A DNA stretch of 64,000 bases, taken from positions 1,187,001 through 1,251,000 of the forward strand of contig CALNXK010000079.1 of the NCBI GenBank assembly GCA_942486035.1. Direction: 5' to 3'. The stretch comes from Porites lobata (lineage: Eukaryota; Cnidaria; Anthozoa; Scleractinia; Poritidae). Both the position numbers and the translations under genes were made by a program. Positions 36,104-45,900 of this stretch are shown here, in pieces. A model generated the notes under the pieces. That model saw only the letters and a program-made list of their open reading frames with translations. It was not told the origin of the DNA and did no database searches. Position 1 is the first letter of the stretch. Every line of letters begins with the position of its first letter.

Positions 36104-39100
36104 TGCACATTTTGATTGGCTCCCGTAACATGGACTATCCTTGGCTATTCACTGTTTTGCGACGGGAACCAAGATGGCATCTCGTTTCAAGACATTTTCG
36201 GAAGATGGAATTTTAGTGATAAATGAAGCAATCGTGCAAAGAAATACCAGAAAAGGGACGAACCTTGGCTTGTCGGTGTTTATTGTAAACAAAGACTTAT
36301 ATTGTATATTGTAAAGAAAGTTCCTGCTAAGTGATGTTTTTAATTTACAAAAAGTTATTTTCTTCATTTTTATTCAACTGATTTGGTAAATACTAAAACA
36401 ACTATTCACCCCCCCGTCGGGGGATAGTTGTATAATATGATACGAAAGCCGAATTCAATATTATTGTCTTCTTGCTGTCCTTGCCATGCTTTTAGCTATT
36501 ATTTAGCCTAGTTCTTACTCTTGAAACGAGTGAAATGTCCGCCATTTTTGTTTTCACAACCAAAACAACTCATCCTTGTCCCCAGGCCTTCTTGGATAAC
36601 GGTGTATTAACCTGCAAGAAAACTGTATTTTTGACGTCCAGTTGATTGATTGCAAAATTCTTCCAAATTTGGTCATCAGTAACTGGTTATGGTGAATTAT
36701 GCGTGTGCTTTTAGCCAATCAGAATTGGGGAAATATTTTGAATGAATAATAATATTATATAATTATTATTATAAATTTAATATTTAATCTATCTTTCTTT
36801 TAAACAGTTAAAATAAAAATGATAGAGTATACTGTACTGCAGGTACATGGATAGGATCTATGGGCATGGAACGAAGCTAGGAATGATTACATTTTCTCAA
36901 ATTATAGATCTTGTTCTCAAGATAAGGTGGTTTACCTTTATTTCTCAATTTAGGTGTTTCGTTGGAAAACGCCATCTGGAAGAAGCCATGAAGGCGTTTT
37001 CTAACAACCTGCACTTTGAAGTAACATGGAAACCATTCTTCTTAAATCCTACTACTCCAGACACTGGAGTGCCTCTTGATCAATACCTGACACGCAAATA
37101 TGGACCGAGGGTTGCAGCTCAAGCCAAAGAAGGAACAAGTCCATTATCAAGAGCTGGCATGAATGTGGTAATTATATGTACAATTGTAATTGATATAATT
37201 TATAGTTCATGACTGTACTACAGTGTACTTGCTGGTTTGAGGGAGTACTTGAATTATTTTCCTGGGTAGTGATGATTTGTGGCTGGGACTCTGAAATCCT
37301 TATTAATTTAGTAGGGTGGGATGATGCCATGGAGGCCCTTATACTTTGACCCTGTTCGAGACATTCTTTTCAAATGAGTTCTCTGTTTTAGGCAAGATGC
37401 CTTTTCTCAATGATCGAATTAACTAGCAAGTCGCTCAATTAACTTACAAAAAACAGGGCTAGACCAGGCAAAAATTTATTTGGCGTGGTTATCATGTCTG
37501 CCAACTGTCTGACGATAATATTATTTGAGCCCTGCTTAGGTTACTTTTTAGTACATTTTTATAAAATAAAAACATACATGTACATGTTGACAGCAACTTT
37601 CGACCCCATTTCAGGGCATAAACTTCAACCCCAATCGGCTGATAGTTAACACTTTGAAATCTCACTGTATGTTGGACTATGCCAAGTCTGAGGGTAAACA
37701 AGATCAACTTGCTGAAAACCTGTTTAAAGCTTACTTTGAGGAGGCTAGAGATATCAACTCTACTGATGTTCTTGCCAAGGTTGCTGTGGATACTGGTCTT
37801 AACCTGGACGCCATGGAAAAGTAAACATTATACTCCTTCTTCATAATATTCTTGCTGCGGTTTTACTTAATTGTTGACGAGTATGCAAATTTTCATGACC
37901 TCACCTCATTAATTATCCAAGTCCACTGCCAGTGGTGGATGTAGGGATGGAGCTCGATCCCAGTTGGATGATTTAAGAAAATATCGTTACCATACCATGG
38001 ATGGCTTCCATTATTTTAACCCCCCTTGCCTTTGGAATTTCCAAACTGCATTATCCCCCATGCCCTCGGAACTCCATAATCGTTAACCCCCATGCCTTCT
38101 GATTTCCAAAAAGCTGGGTGTGGTATGGTATGGATATTTTCTGGAATCACCCATGAGACCAAAACTGAGGTATTGCTTTTTTTCAGACAGCGGGGCACTC
38201 TTACTGGCTTAATATCTGAGTCTAGCACAAAACAAGATTATGCATTTACATTTAAAAATGTGATTCATACCTGATATATTGCAGGATGTAAATTATGCAT
38301 TATGACCAAAAGTGCCAATGTTTTTTGCAGTCTCATAGTACAATGTAATTCTCTCATTGATTGTTTTGTTAAGTTCAATGCCAAACTTTTCTATGTTGAG
38401 AGTGAAAGTTATTGTTGCTCTTAACTTAAGGAAGTTCTCACAGAAAAGAACCATTACCATGCAAAATAGAAAGAAATGCCATAGGGATTGTCCATTAAAA
38501 ATAGTATCTATCCCTAAAAAAACCCCAGAACTATAAGTTAAGCAACTACTTAAAAGTCAGAGATCACACAGTCTAGTCATAACTCCCTCTTTCTTTGTTT
38601 TTGTTGCCTGTTATGTGGAACTCCTTATTTGATGCAGAGATCAGGGGCGTAGCCAGCCTTTTTGCATCCTCGGAGACCCAGGGGCAGATAGTGGGGGCGA
38701 GGGAAAGTCTAAAGTAAAGAACGGCGAGAAGAGCCACTGGGGACAATGTCTTACCAGACAAGTTCCAAACGGTTGTCGCCGTTCTGACTTCTGATTGGCA
38801 CAAGTTTTCTGGCACCAATCAGAAGTCAGAACGGCGGCGACCGTTTGGAACTAGTCTGGTAAGACATTGTCCCCAGGGGCTCTTCTCGCCGTTCTTTACT
38901 TTTCTTCGTGCCATATTTTCCGCCCGTTTAGACTTTCCCTCGCCTCCACTATCTGCCCCTGGGTCTCCGAGGATGGCCTTTTTGCAGGGGGGGTTCCTAA
39001 TGTAGTTTTGCTGGCCCGATTGACAACCGAGCGCTGGAGACGCTCTTTGTTGGAGGGGTCCTGGGGCATGCCCCCCCCCCCCCCCGAGAAATTTTGAAAT

Positions 39101-39811
39101 GTAAGTCATCGGAAATACGATTTCCAGCGTTCTGAGAGGCAAACCAAAGTGTTTTAATTGCTGTAAATTCAAGTCAGCTTTCGTTTCGTAGTGACAAAAA
39201 TTAGGCGATATGGGATCGCAGCAGATAAGTTAAGACATTGAGGTACAAATTTTCTTTGACGTTTCTGTAGTGCGCGAAAGGTCGACCAATTTTGCCCGAA
39301 TAAGTTAATTTTTTTTTTGACGACTTGGGGACCCTAGATATAGCATGTGATGTATTTAGATTAATTTTCTTTTCTTGTTCTTCAGAAGCGAAGATCTCTT
39401 CCCCCGGAATTCCGAAAGGGGGTTCCGATAAATGTTTCCTCTTGAAATTATAAAACATGGTCATAGCCTAAATGGGGGGTCCCGGAACCCCTGGAACCCT
39501 CCCCTGGTTACGCCCCTAGAGATACATGTAGACTTAAGTGCTGACTGCAGCAATTACGTAGACTTGGGCTATACCTAGTTATCACTGACAGCCCTTGTAT
39601 AATTGTTTTTAGACACATGAAGGATTCTGTTTCACGAGTAAGAGAAGAAGCTATGGAAGCCCGTGATGAAGGAATTAATGGAGTTCCTTACTTTAATATT
39701 CGTCTAAAGGGACAAGCTGAGCAGGTTGCCGCATTTTCTGGTGCACAGCCACCTGATACATTCAAAAGTATCTTCCAGCGTCTGTTGTCACAAGTCAAGT
39801 CTAGTGTTTAG
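34534..39811 (+). CDS. FrnE/DSBA-like selenoprotein A (4 exons)
   Basis: Exons 34534-34592, 36954-37167, 37615-37820 and 39613-39811 join to 678 nt encoding 225 residues, with intron phases 2, 0, 2 and GT/AG borders. The product is a DSBA-like thioredoxin-fold oxidoreductase of the FrnE type, expected to catalyse dithiol/disulfide exchange. No signal peptide is seen, so cytosolic or nuclear location is inferred. The N-terminal beta strand SVLIDIVSDTI leads to U18-P19-W20-C21, where residue 18 is an in-frame TGA at the position of the first cysteine of the family CPWC motif; FVGKRHLEEAM follows. The helical insert covers residues about 55-160. The cis-proline loop GINGVPYFNI and the terminal FSGAQPPDTF motif are both present. 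The ATG has a G at -3 (GTCATGA). Length fits the family. The matching paralogue and downstream SECIS argue for selenocysteine rather than a pseudogene. Confidence 0.88.
34585..34587 (+). other. Sec (TGA) codon of gene A
   Basis: Codon 18 of exon 1, ATC-TGA-CCA-TG|gtaagt. It sits seven bases before the donor site, so the UxxC motif is split across intron 1. No alternative donor upstream of the TGA keeps the frame and the motif. Confidence 0.85.
35698..35893. mobile_element. 196-bp MITE in intron 1 of gene A
   Basis: GTGTGTTCCTTTGGGATGA on the left mirrors TCATCCCAATGGAATGCAC on the right with two mismatches. GATCTGGATCAGTG and CACTGATCCTGATCTGGATC repeat the symmetry inside. It is non-coding and is followed immediately by a CAT microsatellite. 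Confidence 0.8.
35894..35940. repeat. (CAT)n microsatellite
   Basis: About 15 uninterrupted copies of a TCA/CAT trinucleotide directly after the MITE. On the minus strand this gives an artefactual run of methionines. Confidence 0.95.
36073..36394. mobile_element. 322-bp MITE in intron 1 of gene A
   Basis: AGTATTTACCAAATCAGT at the left mirrors ACTGATTTGGTAAATACT at the right with one insertion. A second small palindrome abuts on the left (AAGAATTATGGAGAT at about 35984 and ATCTCCATAATTCTT at about 36055), and a GGGGGATAGTTG hairpin abuts on the right, suggesting a composite or nested insertion. Confidence 0.75.
38643..39517. mobile_element. DNA transposon remnant in intron 3 of gene A
   Basis: The ends AGGGGCGTAGCCAG and CTGGTTACGCCCCT are inverted with one mismatch, and AGAGAT flanks both sides (38636-38641 and 39518-39523). 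CAGGGGCG-type ends with a short duplication recall hAT elements, though the superfamily is inferred. Inside, about 38670-38975 is an almost perfect palindrome (GGAGACCCAGGGGCAGATAG mirrored by CTATCTGCCCCTGGGTCTCC). A 15-base C run lies near 39070. Confidence 0.75.
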
Positions 39812-41025
39812 GCTCAAGCTTTCTTTTTTTATTTTATTTTACATTATATCTCTGTTAGAAATACTTTTACGGCCTCAAGTAGTAGTGGCAAGACTGTTCT
39901 CTACAAAATAAGGAACGCTAGGCAACCCAATTCTCTGAACCTGCAAGATGTATGGCCTCCAGCTTAATGTGAATTCTATGCAAAAACTGAGATTTCCAAG
40001 TTGCCAAAGAGAAAAAGTGATGTCCCAGGGACCACCGGGCACTGCTAGAGCACAGCCCTGTGGTTGCAAACTTTTTCTGAAATATTGAATCAACTTTAAT
40101 AGCAAGTATATTAGATTTGATTTGAAAGCATTAATTAGGGGCATGGTTAAAAATTTTCCTGAGTCATGCGCAGTTTTCCAATCATCCCTACCCTGTCCTC
40201 CAAATTGTTCTCATGTGGGTGGCTCGATTAAATGTTCCTTTTTTAAAATCAATATGGGGAGGCAATCATATCTCTTCCTCTAAGGACTCCCTTCTTCAAG
40301 CAAGAGTTACAGCCTTCATGTGTGGCAAAATCGAATGAAAACACCAAATTATGTTTTAAAAACATGATTTAGAAAATGTTAAATTGGAGTTACATTCTTA
40401 GCTATCGCACCGTTTTGCAGGTATCCTTTATCTACCTTCTGTATACCTAACCTTTGCTAGGTGCACAGTTCATCTACTTAACTACATGTAGATATGCTAT
40501 TTACTAGTCTTTCTAAGAAAGCCAAATCTGCATCAGGCTCACAAAAATGCTTCCAGGACACTGTAATCTTAGTCACTTTTGCAAGTGACGAGGAGTGCAT
40601 TCTTTTGCTTGTAAGCAAGGGCAGAACATACTCAGACAAAGCACCGATTTCCATAATAGAGGGCACTATAACAGCACTAGAACAAATGTAATAGAAAAGA
40701 ATAGCTGGGAATATGCATATTTACAAACCTCAAAATATTTATTTGTACGGGAAAAGTACACTTACGTTCTTATATTGTATTTTCATTATTGTCTAAACTG
40801 TTGAGAGCGACTTTCATATTTGACAACCTGCCAACTCGTCTAGGCGGCGTGGGCAGCTGATAGGATCAGAATGGGTTAGTTAAGTTTACCTAGCTGATTG
40901 ACAAATTTGTATTTAAATGCATGTGAAGTAGAGTTGTAAACTTTTTATTTCTTATACTAAAGTTTGGAAACATTTCAAACTTTTCCAAAATGCCATTTTC
41001 TGTTGTTGGCTCATCTTGAAAGAAT

Positions 41026-41110
41026 ATTTTGTGGCTTTATGATGATCTTAGAATCAATTATCTTGTATTAACTCTAAGATCTGATGGTTTGATAACTTAG
41101 TCACAAGATT
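41026..41110 (+). promoter_or_regulatory. SECIS-like element of gene A
   Basis: Core AUGA is at 41039-41042 and the partner UGAU at 41082-41085, giving the U-U, G-A, A-G, U-U quartet. The helix between them is 9 perfect pairs: GATCTTAGA (41044-41052) with TCTAAGATC (41073-41081). The 20-base apical region (41053-41072) starts ATCAA and could form a small upper stem (form 2), with adenines at 41052-41053 or 41056-41057 serving as the loop AA. Below the core, ATTTTGTG upstream can pair with CACAAGAT downstream, with an unusually long 3' side of the internal loop. It lies about 1.2 kb after the stop and 85 bases before AATAAA. Confidence 0.72.
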
Positions 41111-41168
41111 TTGACCAGCTGTTTGTAAGTCTTTTGTAGGATGGCCTCTGTGTAAACAAGGAAAGGGA

Positions 41169-41174
41169 AATAAA
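41169..41174 (+). terminator. Poly(A) signal, gene A
   Basis: The canonical AATAAA hexamer is the first I see after the stop at 39811 and lies just beyond the SECIS-like hairpin. Confidence 0.6.
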
Positions 41175-41820
41175 TTGCAATGCAACTATACCATGTTAGT
41201 GAGAGCTGTGGTTTTCCTAAAAATAGTGAATTGTTAGTATTCAGCCGATTGGATGAGCAAAAAAATCTTTAAAATATGCTGTACTACTCTTTACATGCCG
41301 CGATTTTTCTTCCTAACCTGACCAGCCTAACACATCTATCCCAGAACAGACTTGACACTTCTATGGCGCTGCTAGGGTAAAATTCCAGCGAGCAATGCAA
41401 ATGGATCATTTGAATTGGCGACAAACTATAGAAATCACCTACAAATTCTCTCACGGTAAAACAGGCAACGACGTGCAACTTGTTTTGCATGCAACATTGC
41501 TGCAAAACGAGTTGAATAGCGATATTGCGTGTTTAACCACCCACGTTCGAACCTGTCTTGCAACAAATAAAGTTGCAAGGTTTGTTTTGATGGCTGGTAG
41601 AACCTGAGAACGCGCAACATCACTCTTCTTTTCGTTTTGCAGCAAAGTCGCAAAACAAGTTTCACGTTTTCTGTTGCCCGTTTTACCGTACCATTAAATT
41701 GACGAACGTAAGGCACAAAGTAACTAAAATCGTAGACTGCAAAACAGCCCGTATTTAGGCCAAGAAAGCGCACGCGAGCGGTTAAACTATTCTGTTTTTT
41801 AACACATCACCCGATCAATT

Positions 41821-41872
41821 ACTACTACTACTGCTGCTGCTGCAAATGTAAGCAGCAGCAGCAGCAGCAGCA
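41821..41872. repeat. ACT/CTG and CAG trinucleotide hairpin
   Basis: Four ACT and four CTG units are followed, after CAAATGTAA, by seven CAG units. The CTG and CAG halves are inverted and can fold into a stem. Confidence 0.9.
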
Positions 41873-42189
41873 TATCAGTGCTATATATAAGTGCTCTACA
41901 TGGTGTTCGTCGATAGAGATTTGTCCGTGGTAATATAGTTGCAACGCAAAGGACTGTGGGAAGACGTTGCACTCGATCCTAGATCTGGGCATAATAATTA
42001 AGGAAAACTTGTCATGGAATGGTGACATTTAGCACATTTAGCATATTCGTCATTGGAACCTCTGTCTTCTGAGACGGATAAGAATACTTTTAATTTATAC
42101 CTCCTTTTAGCGCCAGGGTGACCTTCTAATTTACCACCCTTTGGTCATGGAGGCATCATCAGGGGCGACCGAGGAAACTCGACATTGAT

Positions 42190-42480
42190 GAAAGACTTGT
42201 AAGTGCTTCAAAATAAAGCTGTCCGTATAATTTTAGAACGGTCTCCCTTTGGTACTTGCAGCTGCTAGTGCTGTTTTAGCAAACTACATTGAAAACCACT
42301 ATTGCGTAGGAGCCGAGCGTAGGAGACCAGAAAACCGCGCCACTTCCTTTAAAAAATCAATTTATAACCTTTTTTCATGTCTCTCAAGTGATAGTTTTAC
42401 CCGTAACTGTCACTATCTAAGAAAAATCTTAAAACACTGGTCCAAAGGCTCCTCCTTCCTTTGGCGGCAGTTTTCCTAAT
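42190..42480 (+). pseudogene. LINE reverse transcriptase thumb remnant
   Basis: A short frame reads VLQNKAVRIILERSPFG, the same thumb block as LQNRAARVI in the LINE at 9263, and then loses frame. The following 42265-42470 carries a CYNLFSxLSSDSFTRNCHYLRKIL-like tail in another frame. It is a 3' LINE scrap between the two selenoprotein genes. Confidence 0.55.
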
Positions 42481-42978
42481 ATTTTTCTTACTTTATTTGC
42501 TGGATATTTGAAAATATGCCGCAAATAAAAGTTGATTTGATGTTTCGCTTTTAGGAGCCACTTCTCCATCCAGTTTTAAAAAAAAAATCTCAACTTTAAT
42601 TTTAGGGTGGAAAGGGGGGGTGGGGGGTGGACTTCTACTGTGTAGAGACCATGGGGTAAAGAGTAAAGTCAAGAGCCCATTATGGTTCTTGGTAAAGTAT
42701 AAAAGGTGGCATATAAATGTGAAAATTGAACCTGGCTCAACTTCTCGTTTTAAGCACGACTCTACCTCCATTGTATTCTATCAAGAGGATTTTTGAGTGT
42801 ATTGCATGGGGTAGAAGGAGGCTTGTATAAAACCTGCAAACGCATATAGGTATTATTTGAGTATAGGTACATGAAGGGTATTTCGACAGCTCTTTTTCGA
42901 GTTGAGTCGTCGAGTCGTCACTCTTTGTGTTTTCGTTCCTTCAGTAACGAAAGTTCCCTGGACTGCCAGCTTTTAAAT

Positions 42979-45900
42979 ATGGAGGTGGAAAACGGAGAAT
43001 GTAAACCAACTGTACTGATTAAAAATACATGGGATCCGTTGTGACCACAGTGAGTATTATCATCAAGGGAAGACGTTCGTGACTCAGCCGATTTCTGGCT
43101 TCGCTTGAATAACTCTTTTCCGTAACTCACGACCGAAAACCTTCCAGATTCCCAAGTTCGATAAAATGTTTGCTGTTTTCACTAATGTTGTAATCTAAGC
43201 ATCGAACTTAACATACGCCGTTACTTCCAAGCGCCTGCTACGCAGGCTACGGCATCTGCAGTTGCTCCAAAATGTTTCGATAATAGTTCATCTCATTAAG
43301 CTTGTCAGTTAGGGATTTCTGTGCACAGGCTTATGGATGTGAGTGTTTTAATATAACACCCTACTATTCAAGATCTACCCCTTGATTTGGATGGCAAACA
43401 GAAACTTTGAGAATCCTTTCATCAATTTCCTTCAATTTGCTGAGTTCAAATATTTCTGATGAGCAAGTGTTTATATGAGTAATTTAAGTATTGTTAGTAT
43501 TGCCTGTTTGTAGCTGCCATGCATTTCTGGCTGACTGGCAGGGGAGGATAGAAAGTATGATCTAAGGTGTAAGTGTCATAGCCTGCGAAAAACATCCGTT
43601 TCTCCTCGCTCTTCGCCGCCGGGAACGTTTTCGCAGGCTTTAAGTGTCATTGTAGGCTGAAAGAGTTATAATAAGTGGGGAGAGGGGAGAAGCCTACTTT
43701 GTTACCCTACCCCTACACTGGTAACCACTGTCTCCATAGGAGCCTAGCATCCATATATGTACAAGTTGTACATACACCTGTAGCTTGTGCATACAGCTGA
43801 AATATGGAAAAAAAATTTCTGAAAGCATTTTTGTCATTAAATCAGGATGACTGCTAACTTTGCAGTTTACTGGTGTCTTGTGTTGGTATTAGTTTCCTGT
43901 ATTCTTTTATTATTCTGTGAAAGGATGGCAAGAAATGTTATAGTGGGGTGAAAAATGAAAAAATGTGCCCTTCCCTGCCCCCTTGCAGCCTTTTCCTTCA
44001 TATTTATTTACTAAAAATGTCCTGGGGAAAACACAAGGAAAAGTCCATCAGCGCTCTAAGTTTTCCTTCTGTGCATACACCTTCCAAATCTCATGCTATG
44101 CTCCTGCTATGTTGTGATTCCTTTATACCGTTCAACTGATTAATTATAATAAGTTTTTTCTTGTGTCGATGGCGGTTCATTCTTGTTTGTTTTTTTGTGT
44201 ATAAATAGGTGTTACGAAGGAGACCATGCACTGGAGGAAGCCATGAATGCATTTTCCAGTGATGCCTCTTTTGAGATCATTTACAGGCCCAAATATCTAA
44301 ACCTCAGCCTTCCAGAGGAAGGAGTGCTTTTGGTGGATTACTTCACCGAGAAATTTGGTGCAGATAAGGCAAAAAAGTACATGGAAGAGACACCAAAGTA
44401 CATGGCTAACTTGGTATGTAAATTTTGTCAGTTGGAATTATGGCTTGACTTGCTCGTTTTGTTTCCAAACTTTCATCCTGTCAATATGGAAAAGTGCCTC
44501 AGCCGGTTGATTCTGGTAAAATGAGGCTTAAGGTGGCTCGATACAGTTTTTCAGGGCCAATACCTCCCAAGTTTGAGCATAAACTATGTTGCCATAAACA
44601 AAGTTTTGGAAAAATTGCCACCACAGTTGTATTAGATAAAGATGAAAATTTGTTATGATCAGGGTTGCAACGGCATCGGAGTTGTCATAGCAAAGAAATG
44701 ACACTATTACCTATTTTACTTGCAGCAGTATATCTCGGCACTGGGAACTGTTCTTCAAAAATCATTCACAGGAGCTTTTTCCTACAATAGCAGCCTCGAT
44801 GTTCGTGAAGTTTAAGCGAAATCTGTAAGAGCGTTATCGAGATATTCTGGGATAAAAATTTTGTGGTTAGAAATACGATAAAAAATGGACAATCTTGGTG
44901 TTCGGCTGTTATCTGTAGAAAACGAAGCGCTTTTGACATGCAATTTCACCTCATAGTAGTTTCAATCTTTTTAAAAGCGTGCCTGAAAGATCAAGAGGAT
45001 AGCTTTAGCCGATTGCTAGAAAGAAGGATTTGATTAGTATGTATCGAGGAGCTCTTGTTAGCGGTTTTTTTAACATTTTGGTCTACTTTATCAAATTAGA
45101 GAATAATTTTTAAACCGCTCGATAGATTTTTTAAAAAATTTAAGATTCTTGAGATTAACCTTCCTTTTATATGACCTTTTAGTTTCAAGATTATTGATGT
45201 ATTGTAAGGCAGTAAAATAAGGGTTACAATTCGCTAATATTTCAGCAGAAATTTTGTGTTTACAGTTGTGAGCCTCTCATTATTCAGGGTATTGTGTCCA
45301 AGTTTCGTATTTTTGTGCACAGCAATAGCTAGCATTTTTGCATATTTCAAATGCATTGCTAGTTACTGCTGTTCACGTGAAAATGACGCTTGGAGACAAT
45401 GCCTTGAATAATTAGAGGCTTTCACTTGTAATCACGAAACGTCTGATAAAAAAGTAACGAATTGTAACCCTTATTTTTCTGCCTTACAATATATCAATAA
45501 TCTTGAAACTAAAAGGTCATATGAAAGGAAGGTTAATCTCAAAAATCTTAAATTCTAAAAAAATCTATCGAGCGGTTTAAAAATGATTCCCTAATTTGTT
45601 AAAGAAGACCCAATGTTTACAAAACGGCTAATAAGAGCGCCTCGATACATACTAATCAAACCCTTCTTTCTAGCAATCGGCTGGAGCTATCTCCCATGAT
45701 CTTTTGCACACACTTTTAAAAAGATTGAAACTACTATGAGGTGAAATTGCATGTCAAAAGTGCTTCATTTTCTACAGATAGTGGCCAAACAACAATATGG
45801 TCCATTTTTTTACTGTGTTTCTAACAATAAAAACTTTATCCCAAAATATCTCGATAACGCTCTTACAGATTTCGCTTAAACTTCACGAACATTGAGGCTG

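Larger units (their letters stand above)
39812..41190 (+). other. Probable long 3' UTR of gene A
   Basis: The interval between the gene A stop and the AATAAA at 41169-41174 contains no conserved frame. It holds the SECIS-like hairpin near its end. A variant ATTAAA at about 40227 could give a shorter transcript that lacks the hairpin. Confidence 0.55.

Noticed and set aside
40010..40078. Hairpin AGAAAAAG...CTTTTTCT with TGAT inside, considered as the gene A SECIS
   Set aside because: The 3' side opposite TGAT reads GCAAA with no GA, so the quartet cannot form, and there is no apical AA. The hairpin at 41039 fits far better.
42918..43130. Minus-strand frame over gene B exon 1
   Set aside because: It is a shadow of the exon and its flank with no recognisable domain.
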